Notes: a model not told the origin generated them from the letters alone. Shown: positions 23,836 to 35,500, counted from the stretch's first letter. The stretch is DNA of 64,000 nucleotides from Psococerastis gibbosa (GCA_963971405.1 OZ020484.1:34990770-35054769), one strand, 5' to 3'. Program-made: numbers and translations.

Positions 23836-26800
23836 GAGAAGATAGAAGAGAGAGAGAGAGATGAGAGAGAGAGAAGAGAGAGGGTCCTCTATCAGTTTTC
23901 AGGAGAGAAGCCGTAACGGCTTGCACCATTGCATTTTTTATTAGATATGTTCCGGTACAGTATATTAAAGAAATAAAAGAATCAACAGCTACATGCCAAA
24001 TAATATGGTGTACTAATTATAGCCTAAATGAACGTACTGAAGTAATTTCACTATTGGAAATGTGAAAATATTGTATTCAAGCACGACGTTACGCACATCT
24101 TACGCAAGAAATCATGACATCGCCCATTTTCTCGGTGTGAAAGGATTATGAATATGAAATTTTGGCTGACAGTAGGGAGTAAGATGAGAGCATTTCGTGA
24201 GTTACAAGTGAAAGATCAACAATGCGGGTAACAAGAGCAGTAATTTACATCTACTGTGTATGCCTATTGTATAAGGATCGCTCCGTTCCGATCTTCTTCA
24301 TAAGGTGCAATTTTGCCTGTAAAATATTATTGATCTTCAATTCTGGGAATAATGCCATACGTGTATAATACGGATTCTTTGTATTGTTAATGTTGAAGAA
24401 AAATGTATCGAGCAAAGCTGCACAAACTTTTAAATTCTTTTCCTATGTAGACTTTAGCCCTATAACCAAGGGAGGATCCAGCGGAAAATGTGGGGGGGGG
24501 GGTCACAAGTGTTTTTGTAAGTTTAAAATTCAATTTATTTTGTTGAAAAGTTGAGTGATATAAAATAAAAATTACTAGGTATCCTATATGAATTTACTAT
24601 GAATTTACTCGTTAAGGGGGGTCATGACCCCCCTGACCCCCCCCCCCCATTGGATCCGCCACTGCCTATAACGAGGTTACTATACCAACTACGCGCCCAC
24701 TGTGGCTTCAAAACAAGGTAGGAATGTAGGATCAAGTCTATTCTTCGTCCCCTTCTTTTAGATTTGGTGCCCTTCCAGCGGTAAGACTACCCCTGGCTCC
24801 CCTATTTGTACACCGCTGTATAATGTATGTCAGAGCATATTTTAACATGCTAACTAGGCGGCACCATTGCCTCACCTCGCGTAGTCGAGGTTAAGTGCCG
24901 CCTAGTGGCTCATGTTTGTGCCGGCGGCAAAAAGACTCCCACAGGACGGCCAAATTCCAAATTTGTAGAATAACAACAAAATACAAGGTACCCATTGGCG
25001 TAAATAGGGGGTTCTGGGGGGCTTAACCCGTAGGCCCCCCCCCAGGTTTTTTGGTGACAAAGACGACGTTATGGAGGTGAAAGACCAATACAATCCAATA
25101 CAATCCACAATAACGAAAGGGAAATTAATTCTTGGTATGCATATGTAACAAGAAAGGCTTCATGAAAAAAAATTAACATATTGGTACTTTCACAAAAATA
25201 TATTACTAAAAATGCTTAAAACCCCGATATTTCAGACCTTTTTTTCAAAAAATTTCTTCGGGGGAGACCCCCCAGGCCCCCTCAGTGATAAGTTTATTCG
25301 TCTGTAAAATCTCCACTGTACTGCTTGCAAAATGCGTAAAACCTCCCTAATTTGGGCCTAATCATCAATTTTTTTTTCTTCGCGGGAGACCCCCGGGCCC
25401 CCCTTTCTCCAGGGTAGAATATTCGTATAACCTCACTAATTTGGGCCCATTTATCAATTTTTTTTTCTCCAGGTGAGACCCCCGGGCTCCCCTTTCTCCA
25501 GGGTATAAAATGCGTAATACCTCACTAAATTGGGCCCATTTATCGATTTTTTTCTCCGGGGGATCAAAGTCATGGGGTCCTAAGGCCCCCCCCCCCAAGA
25601 AATTTTGGGAATTAACGCCAATGTACCTACCGTATTCAAAAACAAATAAATAATTCTTGTATAAAACTAAAACAGTATCGTCACGATCGAACTCTTACTC
25701 TTATTACTCACATAAATGGAGTAGCTATTGCACTCTGGTAGATATAGGGTAGGGTATTACGATTAATATTTTATGCATTATATAGAATCGGATTTTGCTC
25801 AGTGCCGCCTAATGAAAATTTCTTAAAATATGCTCTGATGTACAGTATATAGGCTACCATGCGAGAGGGGCAGTAAATTTGACTTCATTGAAAAGCGCTT
25901 ACTTTTTTAAATACTAAATGTCTGGAATCCTAATTATTTATTTAAAAAAAATTGTAAATTTAGGTTAAAAACAAAGTAAATAGCTTATAGCCTATAGCTT
26001 ATAAATGATCAACTATGGTTGAAAATATAAATTCCAATCCCATACTGAATAGCTTGATTACGTTCTGGCAGCATAACCTCTAATAAACCTTTAACGCCGT
26101 TCCAAGTCAGTGAATGGGATACATTGAATGATTGTAGCTAGTACAATAGTAGACATGTCTAAAATAAGGAACGTCTTCCTGAATTCATTGACAAGGATGG
26201 ACGTATTACTACGTCGTGACTTCGGCATCATTCTACCTATCACAACAAAAAACTACACAATGGGCTACTGGACACAATGAAAGGTGGGTCTTTCTTCGCT
26301 GCAACTAATGGTCTGTAGTTAGTTGTTCTCTAATCCAGGAGCAATAGAATGGAGCCTGGCATGGCTGGAATTTTTGGAATTTTTCAACAAAACCAGAAAT
26401 CATTCTCAGCTTTTACATTTAGTGAATAAGCATATATTTTTAAGAGGACTTACTACGTAGAAAATTAGCAACCCAAAATTTGTTGTTTTTATTGACTTTT
26501 TATATTTTAATTAATTAACAAAGCAAGTTATTAAAGACTTGTAAGTGTAAGTTGTAGATGCGCCATAAAATAGGAAATATTAAATGTTTGGCAAATAGTT
26601 CTTTCATAAAAACCAGCAGCCTGATCGAGGCGATTATAATACCGGTATTTATTTAATCCTCTGGTAATAAAAATGTAAACAAGATAATTTTATAATGGAA
26701 AGTGCTATTCAAAATTTGTTTGCTTACAGTTCTAGTCCTAGTCCTAGGGTATTTATTTAGCCCCGGTATTATAATCGCCTCCATCAGCAAATTTTGAATA

Positions 26801-28111
26801 GCAATTTCCATTATAAAATTATCTTGTTAACATTTTTATTACCAGCTGGGATTAAATAAATACCGGTATTATAATCGCCTCGATCAGGCTGCAGGCTGCA
26901 GAAGGGACTAAAATTTCACGCAATCGGGGATTTTTGAAAAAAACTACAAAACTGAACAGTAAAAATATGCATGAAGTAGTCTTCTACAACTTAAATAAGG
27001 CAAATTTTTAATAACTTACTGAGATAATGAAATTAAAAATGAAAAGTACCTATTTAATTTTCTACGTAGCATATCATCATAATGCAATTTTCCTGCAGCT
27101 TATCGTTTTTTATTTTCACATTTTCACAATCTCAACGATCGGTTGTCAGCTCGCTCCATATTATCCATTAGCTCTCTCGCTCCTGCGCCTCACAATATAT
27201 ATATATATGTATTTTTTTAAAAAAAAGGTTAATCGCATACAAACAATTTAATGAATGTATCCGATTGACCTCTCCAGTCGCCTCAATGAGTAAATTAATA
27301 CTGAAATTAGAGGATATCGAAAAAACTGGGCTTGGCGGGATTCGAACCCGCGATCTACGCCTAACCTGGGCGTCGTCTTGACTGCTGGACCCGGTTAGGC
27401 GTAGATCGCGGGTTCGAATCCCGCCAAGCCCAGTTTTTTCCATATCCTCTAATTTCGGTTATAACGAGGAGGTTACCTCTTCTACCAAAGTTAATTTAAT
27501 GTCAGTGTTATATATACCATACAATACTACAATGTAATAAATTAATACTTGTGCTGAGCTACGACACGTCTCCGATCGCATGGCGCGCAGTGACTCGCAC
27601 AAGTACAAGCACGCTACCACCTTGCCATCGAAGCCGATAATGTCAATAGAAATATTATTATCATGTTAGTAAAGGTTACTGGAGTCATCTTACCTGACAA
27701 AGGATCCTCTTTCCTGTTCATGTAAATCCCCCTTTCATGAAAGTTTAAAAACTCTTTTACAAGAACTTGCTTGATCAGTTCTGGATCTCTCAGCAAGATG
27801 GCGGGACGAAACAGAAGCCAAATTCCAATTAATTTGTGGCCTTTGCCCATATCGTAGAGTTCCTTGAGAACGAGGGCTGGCGTTCTTCTGAACACACCCC
27901 ACACGTTGCCCATGGGAAACCAAGGCTGAAGAGCTGGGATACCATGTCGCCTCCAATGCAGGTATTTGTACTGGATGAAGAGAACTGCTGCAATGAGTAC
28001 TGCAGCCGCTGTCTTGAATATTACGGTACCGTAAGTTATGTAGGAGGCAAAGACGACAGCAATGCCAAGAAGGGTAAAATCTTGGTTCCATGAAGATGTA
28101 ATGAAGCCCAT
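19013..28111 (-). CDS. Cytochrome P450 A, CYP3-clan/CYP6-like (7 coding exons)
   Basis: Coding exons in transcript order: 28111-27694, 22991-22834, 22041-21841, 21118-20935, 19962-19735, 19583-19332, 19182-19013. Joined they give 536 residues without a stop. The N-terminus is hydrophobic (about residues 12-47), followed by WRRHGIP, the usual ER anchor and hinge. Helix C has W-R-N-L-R at 150-154, the I-helix A-G-F-E-T at 339-343, the K-helix E-A-L-R at 397-400, the P-D-R-F block follows, and the heme loop is FGEGPRNCFG with the iron-ligand Cys479. All catalytic residues are present, so it should be an active microsomal monooxygenase; the substrate is unknown. The ATG follows a splice acceptor by one base, so a 5' UTR exon probably lies upstream. 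The anchor is longer than usual for CYP6. One intron, between Gln192 and Val193, is absent from CYP-B. Intron 1 is 4.7 kb and full of transposons. Confidence 0.92.
21192..21230 (+). mobile_element. SINE family B, 3' fragment
   Basis: Only the end TTGTTTGTATGCGATTAATC and a T/A-rich tail remain, in a CYP-A intron. Confidence 0.55.
22456..22812. mobile_element. TIR element, family J, short copy in CYP-A intron 2
   Basis: Ends GCTTTCCTATTTA and, inverted, TAAATAGGAAAGC. The right half shares ATTCCTGGGACCTC and CCGTTGAAATCTCGAAATCG with the copy at 30289-31406. Its right end lies about 20 bases from the splice donor of CYP-A exon 2. Confidence 0.65.
23789..23885. repeat. GA microsatellite
   Basis: Nearly pure (GA)n with a few interruptions, about 95 bases, in CYP-A intron 1. 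Confidence 0.9.
24473..24667. mobile_element. Small G-rich-ended element (GGATCC type)
   Basis: Starts GGGAGGATCCAGCGG then a G-run; ends with a C-run and CCATTGGATCCGCCACT, an imperfect inverse of the start. Same build as the elements at 57990-58535 and 61702-62450. Confidence 0.6.
24989..25622. mobile_element. G-rich-ended element with internal tandem units
   Basis: Starts CATTGGCGTAAATAGGGGG and ends in the inverse AACGCCAATG, with a C-run beside each end. Inside are about three tandem units of roughly 75-80 bases, each with CTCACTAATTTGGGCCCAT, a T-run and GGAGACCCCCGGGC. Closely matches 59611-60190. Confidence 0.7.
26450..27070. mobile_element. Decayed palindromic MITE split by another MITE (26617-26891)
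   Basis: Outer parts carry CTACGTAGAAAATT in inverted orientation at both ends and the block GAAGTAGTCTTCTACAACTT also found at 14559-14944. The inner element runs from CAGCCTGATCGAGGCG to its inverse and contains CCGGTATTTATTTAATCC three times in alternating orientation. Confidence 0.65.
27211..27635 (-). mobile_element. SINE family B split by a palindromic insert
   Basis: The 3' part is at 27211-27290 and the tRNA-like head at 27550-27635. A 235-base insert with its own 12-base target duplication separates them (see next entry). Confidence 0.75.
27303..27537. mobile_element. 235-bp insert with a tRNA-like palindrome and 12-bp target duplication
   Basis: Flanked by perfect direct repeats TAAATTAATACT (27291-27302 and 27538-27549). 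Arms 27303-27366 and 27393-27456 are inverted copies of 64 bases with one mismatch, each containing a tRNA T-arm (GCGGGTTCGAATCCCGC) and acceptor-like 3' end (CCAAGCCCAG). The 81 bases after the palindrome are unlike any other repeat here. Age is young, judging by arm identity and the intact duplication. Confidence 0.75.
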
Positions 28112-28477
28112 TCTGAAAATCATTGGACAATTACAACCGAAGACAGAAAGAATAGTTCGCACACATCAAAAATTTCGAACTCCTGTTTTAAAATAATAAT
28201 AATAATAATAATTTCAATTAATAATAATATAAAGAATATTTGCTACATCAGTCAATTGAGGATTTGATGCAGTATATCTAGCAATATGAACTTTAAGTGG
28301 AATGCATATCGGCACTTCAGAAATAAAGCCCTGGTAGAAGACAGGGAAGATCAAACGGATGGCATCTTCCAGGAGACTGCAGAAAGGAGATATTGGTCAG
28401 CGCGTCTCCAAATGGCTAACCTGCTATGGGTGGGCGTTGGCTAGTACTTCAGAAATAAACTTTGTCTCATCCGTTTA
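28112..28477. other. Upstream of CYP-A coding start
   Basis: Begins with the splice acceptor TGATTTTCAG just before the ATG, so probably a 5' UTR intron. A short (AAT)n run is at 28192-28212. No promoter recognised. Confidence 0.45.
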
Positions 28478-28761
28478 GGCGGCTATTCCACCGACCATTT
28501 GCCTCACTTGTGAAAGTGCTTGTGAAGCAGTGAATTTTGTCATTGACGTTTGTTTTGTTTTAAGGAGACTATTATGTAGATACTTAACTTATCTAAGTTA
28601 TAATATTATTAATGGTGTCTGCTACCATATTTTCAATTTATACTAGGTAAGTTAAGTATCTACATAATAGTCTCCTTAAAACAAAACAAACGTCAATGAC
28701 AAAATTTAATGCTTGACAAGCACTTTCACAAGTGAGGCAAATGGTCGGTGGAATAGCCGCC
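28478..28761. mobile_element. PIF/Harbinger-like MITE upstream of CYP-A
   Basis: Intact inverted ends GGCGGCTATTCCACCGACC and TTA target duplication on both sides. Arms are long and well preserved (TTTGCCTCACTTGTGAAAG). The middle shares TGTCTGCTACCA and AAGTTAAGTATCTACAT with the outer element at 5526-5881. Confidence 0.8.
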
Positions 28762-28769
28762 TTATGAAG

Positions 28770-30250
28770 CATAACAGTTTGCACACTTTTACTAAATCAT
28801 CTTATGGTTTAAAAATTGCCATATTTACTTCTGCTGTCATGTTTATGATGTTAAAAGTGAACAATGTTGTAACAACATTTTTTTTAATGTCAAGAAAATA
28901 ATCAATTTCTGAATTTGCGAACTGTTATGCCTCACAAATGCATGCAACACAGGCTAATATATTTCTGAAGTGTTCATAATTACATTCTACAGTATTATTC
29001 ATATAAACTTGTCCTATCCATGAAAGAGAATGACATATTGAACTAGAGGACTATTGACACACAGTAGGTGTATAAGTAAGTAAGTGTTGGTCCTTAATTC
29101 AGTTTATAAGATCTTTGAAATATACAAGTAGGAAGTAGGTAGCCTACCAACTAGTACACTGCATACATTATAGCATTCATTAGTTTATGTCTTGGAAGAT
29201 GCTGCTGGCTACAACTAAGATTATTGGCTCTGACTGTAACGGCAGCTCGCAAGCCGCTAAAAAGTTCAATCCAATCTTATGTGCATAGCATATTGTACAA
29301 TACATACAAGTAGATATAAATACAGTAATAAGAAGCATAATAGAAAATATGTTTGCTATTGTTAGGTAGGTAATGGTATTTGAAGTACCGTACGGCTTTA
29401 AACAGAGTATTTTTATAGCCTCTATTTTAAGCAAATGCCCCATCGGGTTTCAGTGATTAGCTTAGAATTATCCCAGTAGGAAAGGTTTTTTGAGGAAATT
29501 GGTCACACACAAATATACAATAGTTGGCACTTAAATGTAATATATACGCATCAATATCTCATATAGCATCCCTATGGCGAAAATGTTTTTGACAGTTTGA
29601 GCAATGCATATAATTTATTCGTATTTCGTGTGGGATATTGTGAGAATTTCTAAAAATTTATGACATCTTAATGCGCATAGTATAACATTGCATAATATAT
29701 GATATACAAGTGAAAGACCTGTGCGAAGAATTCGCAAGGAAACGCTTGCTTTGGTACTGCGTCAACCTACTGTAAAAACGCACAGTTGTTATAATATATA
29801 TTTTCTTATAGCTTATAGGTCTTATATCTGTGGATTTCCAATCCATTTCATTTCTTTGTCAGCCTTTATTTATTCGTTGTTAACAAAATAATGCCTTTGG
29901 ATTGAAATTATATGCCTATCGTATGTATGCATACAGTGTAATTAAATACATGCAATTTTAGCATTTTACACTGTATCTTGTATATGGGATAATACTTAAT
30001 GTAGTGTAATACGATACACGTATATACAATGTTATAGGCTTAAATACTGGAATAAAAGGTTAACGTGGGTATTGGGATAAACATTATCTTAGGGTGGACC
30101 CCACTATTCCATGAAAAGCACGGCACCTCCATGCATTATGGTGGATGGCGGTGCTGATTTCCAAATAGTTGTATTATTTATAGTGACTTTTGGACTGAAA
30201 GTTTTTATTATTGTTGATAGTTAAAATTAGCCTACAGTGTAGCCAGGAAT
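28770..30250. other. Intergenic, no gene seen
   Basis: AT-rich. Only a partial palindrome relative at 30086-30165 stands out. Confidence 0.5.
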
Positions 30251-30457
30251 GAAAAAAATAAAGAACCGGTCCAAGTTTACTCGAACATGCTTTCCAATTT
30301 ATCAAAATGAGTAATTTCATGGTAAATAATTTTCCTATGATTAAATTTCCGATATCTCGGGGGGGGGGGGGGGGGGTTTCCACCTGACGTCACTGGATGT
30401 GAGGTAAATTCTAGATAGGTCAGACCAACACATTACCACAGAGCAATACCGGCAGGG

Positions 30458-30710
30458 TAAAAAGTAAATTCGTGTCGGGGTGGTACTACCCGTGGTACAG
30501 GAGTTTTCAGGTTGCATCAACAGCCTCCTGTTTAACCTATCGACAGTCAGGGAAGACTGCCGGGACCGCCGGCTTTACATGCCCTCCGAAGCATGGTAGT
30601 CAGAAGATAAATAATTGTACCTCTAGAAAATTTTGGCATTCGGGTGGGACTCGAACCAGTCACCTTCTGGATGATAGTCCAAGTCGTTATCTCTACGCCA
30701 TTCTGACTAC
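30458..30710 (-). mobile_element. SINE family C (tRNA-derived) with 11-bp target duplication
   Basis: Flanked by perfect TACCGGCAGGG (30447-30457 and 30711-30721). On the minus strand the head reads GTCAGAATGGCGTAGAGATA, box B is GGTTCGAGTCC, then a core CCATGCTTCGGAGGGCATGT shared with SINE family A, then a different 3' end. Confidence 0.85.
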
Positions 30711-31207
30711 TACCGGCAGGGCACGAAATGCATTTGAGCGTGAATTTTCTATAATTTAAAAAAAAAAACATTTTTTTGTACAAACCAAATACTTTGCTGG
30801 GAAAGCAACCTGTCCGATTTCGTTACTCAATTTAACACCTAAAACATGCTTGAAGGTTGAAATCATCGATGGAAAACAGAAACAGAAAAATTATTTTTTT
30901 GTCATTTTTCATTAAAATTTAGTTATATTTATTTTTTTACCCCCAGAAGCAAACTATGAAGGGGCAACCGACCCCTCGCATTTTGTCAACATTAATAACG
31001 ACTACAATATATGGGAATTTAAAAGAAATCGTTGGAGCCGTTTTGGATAAATAATTGTTTTAGACGTTTTTTTTAGTTTTTTGAAAATAAAACACCCCCA
31101 AATTGAGATTGCCCCCCAAAAAAAAAAATTATCCTTAGGTATGATTTTTGTAAACCTACATGCCAAATTTCATCAAAAACGACCGAGCAGTTTGCCCGGA
31201 AATCGAC

Positions 31208-31280
31208 GCACAGACAGAGCGACAGAGTGACAGAGCGACAAACCGACAGAGCGACAGAGCGACAGAGCGACAGACAGACA
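31208..31280 (+). repeat. Tandem GACAGAGC units
   Basis: About eight imperfect 8-base units inside the family J element. Confidence 0.8.
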
Positions 31281-31409
31281 GACATTTCGTAAAAAACACT
31301 TTTTTGGGTTCCTGGGACCTCAAAACGTGTAAATCCGTTGAAATCTCGGAATCGAAAATTTCGACCATCACAAAGCTTTCCTTATACTACGTATAAATTG
31401 GAAAGCAAA

Positions 31410-32750
31410 AATAAAACACAGTTTCTTCACTATTATAAAATTAAAATTTTGTTCAGCGATATTTTTCAATAAACACTGTTTAATGTCTTTAATTCCTGGT
31501 CAGAACGCAGTACCTACAAGTTTTCACTTTGAGCTACAATAATGGGCATAGCCTATCGTATAACATTAAATATATAGCTCTAGTTACCTATGTATACATA
31601 TGTATATTGAATACCTATACACATGCAGATATTTAATTACTGTCTGGAATATTTTAATGCAAGCACTGTTTTTTATTCTACATTTCTGTGCTAAATTTGG
31701 TGAGATAATTTCGAAGTAAGCCAACGGTTGTACTGTATATAAAACTGTCCTACCCTTAACATCAATGTTAGCGTGCCTAACAAAAATGCATATGAATCAT
31801 CAACATAAATTAAAATTACCTAATGGTGGCATAAGCGAAGACAAAGCTGATCCACAAACAGGCTAACACACTCTTAAGATTGCGAAACAAGTGATGCATT
31901 GAACTATAAAAAATTTCAAATGCTTAAACCATTATGATGCAAGAAGATTATCAAACTGCTCAAGAATGGTGATGAAGAAAAGTCAAAGAGTGAAACTTTG
32001 CAGATGAGAGCCAGTCAAATGAGAAAGTTTCTAAGGAGGGGGTCGCAAAATGGCGGCAATGGCCGCTGGAGAGGCTGCGCTCGAGTGCTGCCTCAAGAGG
32101 TTGCAGTTCGTGAGATCCGTCACTATACAATAAGCTAATCCACTTTTGCAGAATCACAGGTCTATTCAAAGAGGCATGATCCTAGAATGAGGTAATATTA
32201 TGGAATGGCATCATAGTCAGGCCACCGATTTTGAAATGTTAAGATTAAAAATGCCGCATCTTATAGCCAGATATTGCCCGGCAGCGCATTTTGGCTTAAA
32301 TTCGTGAAAATAGTAATGTAAAATGTACAGGACGTTATCAGTATCTACTCTTCCTGGTCTCAAGACCGTACTATAAATAAAAAAAACTTTATTTCCCAAA
32401 ATTACCACAAAAGTGGTTAACTTATATACTGGTACTTGTCTCAATGAAGCCACCAAGGAAAATCTACCTAAAATGCAAGGTATCGTACCTTATTGCTGAA
32501 CGCTTAATAGAAATATAGCACATGAACAGAAGGTAGTGAACGTCGCTAAAAAAAAATTTCTTTCGATATTACTGCAATATTAGGTTTCCTCGTTTCCATA
32601 GGTATATTATACAATATACAGTATATATTAAGTAGGTAACTGAAAAGTTAATTTAAAGCTAAAAGAGACAGTTTCTTTAACATTTTTGTTGAACAATACC
32701 TAAGTTAAATATGCTACTGTGTTAAGGAGCAACTTGTATCTGTACTTGGT
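31410..32750. other. Intergenic, no gene seen
   Basis: No coding signal or known repeat; open frames here are short and lack domains. Confidence 0.45.
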
Positions 32751-32751
32751 T

Positions 32752-32995
32752 ACCGTAAGTCTTGCTTTTGCCTGTATCATTGCGTGAATGGTAAGCTTGT
32801 CTCAGCTTGTCCATTATCGCTTGTAGCCGGTGTAGGTTAGCATCGAAAACGTATACCAGTTGGCCAATGGCCAAACAGCATACTCAAACAATACAAATAA
32901 TACCTGAAATCCACGGGGTCGTTGGCATTGGACTAGAGACCTTTGGACCACTATAAGTAGGCCTGGGTCCACAAAAAGTCATTTAAAAAAAGGAG
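32752..32995 (+). repeat. Dispersed repeat family E
   Basis: Matches 49967-50217 closely (GGTAAGCTTGTCTCAGCTTG, ACGTATACCAG, CACTATAAGTAGGCCTG) and ends in an A-rich tail, so it may be a SINE, though I see no clear box A and B. Confidence 0.7.
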
Positions 32996-33618
32996 CAAAG
33001 GCGTGAATTACCTGTTAAAGAAGGGGAAATAATTTCCAAAGGAATGGACCCTGTTATATTGAGTGCATGACTTTTAACTCACCAGCTATGAACTTTAGCG
33101 ACCTCCACATGACCTGACTTTAGGTAGTGAGTACATTCAATCAAAGTATATGGAATTGATGGGTCCAATTGAAAAGTATGAGACAAGAAATTTGAAGAAT
33201 TGAAGTTGAGGAATGTCTACATCTCTACATGTATATTCCATACGATAGAGGTAAGTAGCCTACTATAGATAGAAGTATACTTTTTAGGCGAGGATATTAT
33301 AAATTGTTATGATACCTATTCTTAAAACAGTAAACAATCACGTAAATTAAATTGAAAATGGAAACAAACAATATGTGTTCCAACCTAATTATGTACATAA
33401 TTATGTAAGATGGTATATATATAATAGTACAAATACCTATTTTGTGCGTTGAGAAACTTGATTTAGGCAAATCCTATACATACAATTTACATACCGTACG
33501 TAAAAATGTCAATATTGTCCGCAAGAAGTCACTTAATTACTATGAAGTATGGAACATCATGGCAACAGAAAAATATCATACGGACAATAGTATACCTACT
33601 AAATGTAAATATTGACTT

Positions 33619-33801
33619 TTTATATTATTACTAAGCCAACCTAGCGGTGTTTCGGTTATAATGCCATCTCTTATACTCAACTATGAAGACCCGAGACAAC
33701 CTGCTTTACATACCCTCCGAAACATGGCCAGAAAATGTAGCAAGTGTGAGACTCGAACCAACAACCTTTTGGGTCTGTATCACTACTCTCCATGTCCTGA
33801 A
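33619..33801 (-). mobile_element. SINE family A
   Basis: Tail CTAAGCCAACCTAGCGG, core CCCTCCGAAACATGG and box B (GAGACTCGAACCAACAACC, reverse) recognised; more diverged than other copies. Confidence 0.75.
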
Positions 33802-34597
33802 TAGAGACAGTAATACTGGTCTTATAGCCCTTAGGCTACACAAATCTATATAATTACATGCACCAAACAATACGCGGCATAATATAAAATAAACTTTTTT
33901 GACATACCTGGAGGCTTGAAAGCTGCGATGATGGCTGGTGCACAACTTGTGCGGGGGAGTCGACAACAGAACTGAAGTTACCTCAGGTGCCCCCAGCCTT
34001 TGACTCTTTTGTGGTCAATCGAGGCATCAAACAATAGTGGCAACTTGTGACACTAATCACTGAAGAGTCTAACAAGGATTTGGTGGTCTAGCTATCACAA
34101 GTTGAAGCCCATTTAGCCACCTTCCGGCCGGAAGTGAAAGTATTTCTCGATGGGATAGGGTTTGAGATCTTGCCCCCTCCATCCATCCTTTGTGGAGCAA
34201 CATACCGTATGTCTAATAATAACAAAATTTTGATTCCATTTCTTTTGTAAAGGTTAACGATGCGGTTTTAGGTGGGTGAAAAGGTGCTGAGTATTATTGT
34301 ATAACATTTCATAACATTACAAAGCAATCAAAATATTGACATGTTGCTCATTAAATGAGTATTTTCTTGTAGGTAAAGCTATCGCAGGGCACAATACTGG
34401 GGACGGACCTAAAGTGGGCAATATACATGAATTTTATAAAAATATATTTTATTTATGATTTATTATATTATATTTATTTTTTTATGATTTATCCATGAGT
34501 CATACAACTCACATGCGGTTATTTTTTCGCATACCGACTTCAGAAATAATTTTAGGCTATATTTTATTAACCTCCTTTTTCGTGGAACCAAATAAAA
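33802..34597. other. Intergenic, no gene seen
   Basis: No recognisable coding or repeat feature. Confidence 0.45.
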
Positions 34598-34744
34598 GGC
34601 GGGGTTTCCACATACAGTACGTCAATGGTCAATGAGAAATATGAAATTGACGTTTTAGCAGACATTAAAGACATACTAAAAATGTCTGCTACCACGTCAA
34701 TTTCATATTTCTCATTGACCATTGACGTATGTGGAAACCCCGCC
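34598..34744. mobile_element. 147-bp MITE, solo copy of the inner nested family
   Basis: Inverted ends GGCGGGGTTTCCACATAC, followed by TTA; nearly a perfect palindrome with AATGAGAAATATGAAATTGA in both arms. Matches the inner element at 5601-5741. Confidence 0.8.
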
Positions 34745-34774
34745 TTATCGATCATTCGCAGCGTTTTTATATTG

Positions 34775-35020
34775 TAGTAGTAGTAGTAGTATGGTTGGAC
34801 ACAGTCCCAGGCCACGGTGTGGGCCCATAGGACAGGGGACCTCCTGATTATAGTGGATTCCGAACCACTCGGGAAACACAGTAAAGTCACACGATTAGTT
34901 TGGAGGTGACCAGGATAAGTCCTACCATGTTTCCCTACCGGCACTGTGCGCACGATCAAGTTATCTGCATCTTTGAGCCTGCTCTGGTCCTCTGGATTCA
35001 ACTTGGTAAAGCGGCCGGCA
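34775..35020 (-). repeat. Dispersed repeat family D with TAC-repeat tail
   Basis: Reads on the minus strand from CCGGCCGC..., through GGGAAACATGGTAGGAC and AATCCACTATAATCAGGAGG, to a (TAC)n tail. Other copies: 37674-37899, 48588-48872, 55355-55625. Likely a non-LTR-mobilised element. Confidence 0.7.
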
Positions 35021-35328
35021 TTATTATTGTAACTACATATATGAATTGGGATAACCTTGTTGAAGTAATTTCGTGCCCTTCAATCAATTAGACCTATGTT
35101 AAATAATTGTGAAAAGTAATTACTTTCCGCCATCATAATTTCCCTCTCCCTAAGCATGGGAATGTCCAATAAGAACAAGATAAATAAAGACATAATTTAC
35201 CATGGACGAAATTAGCTGCACTAAAATTATTAATTATGGGCAAGTTAACTCTGCAGGCTTTAAATCATTGTTTCCAGGCTAGTGTCTCATATTGGTCATA
35301 TTTTACACTCAAATAAACCCATGCACTT

Positions 35329-35500
35329 CAGGACATGTAGATTAGTGGTACGTACTCTGACTTTCACTCGGAAGATTGTCGGTTCGAGTCCCACACTAGC
35401 TACATTTTCTGGTCACACAGGACTGTAGAGCAGGCGGTCTCGAGCTTAACGTTAGAGAGGGCTTTAATCCACCAGATTAGCTTAGTAATGTAACAAATAG
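35329..35500 (+). mobile_element. SINE family A
   Basis: Head GGACATGTAGATTAGTGGTA, box B GGTTCGAGTCC, tail ending TTAGCTTAGTAATG; core partly decayed. Confidence 0.8.

Larger units (their letters stand above)
22992..27693. other. CYP-A intron 1 (4.7 kb), transposon-filled
   Basis: Listed left to right it holds a GA microsatellite, two G-rich-ended elements, a decayed palindromic MITE with another MITE inside, and a SINE B split by a palindromic insert. The stretches 23000-23780, 23890-24470 and 25625-26440 show no coding signal or repeat I recognise. Confidence 0.6.
30289..31406. mobile_element. TIR element, family J, with a SINE inserted
   Basis: Inverted ends GCTTTCCAATTTAT. Contains a G-run of 18 near 30360, the target of a SINE insertion at 30458-30710, and tandem GACAGAGC units at 31208-31280 followed by CAGACATTTCGTAAAAAAC and TTCCTGGGACCTCAAAACG. 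Non-coding; short open frames across the tandem units are artefacts. Confidence 0.65.

Noticed and set aside
23717-23929. Ser/Leu-rich open frame
   Set aside because: It is the GA microsatellite read on the minus strand.
27329-27440. Functional tRNA gene, suggested by strong T-arm sequence
   Set aside because: Only the 3' half is tRNA-like and it is mirrored in a palindrome; no D-arm or anticodon arm pairs with it.
28112-28162. Earlier in-frame ATG for CYP-A at 28162
   Set aside because: The sequence between 28162 and the ATG at 28111 contains a strong splice acceptor (TGATTTTCAG) and reads as intron; the 28111 start matches the CYP-B layout.
31073-31396. Small repetitive proteins rich in Ser/Cys/Arg on the minus strand
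   Set aside because: They are translations of tandem GACAGAGC units within a transposon.
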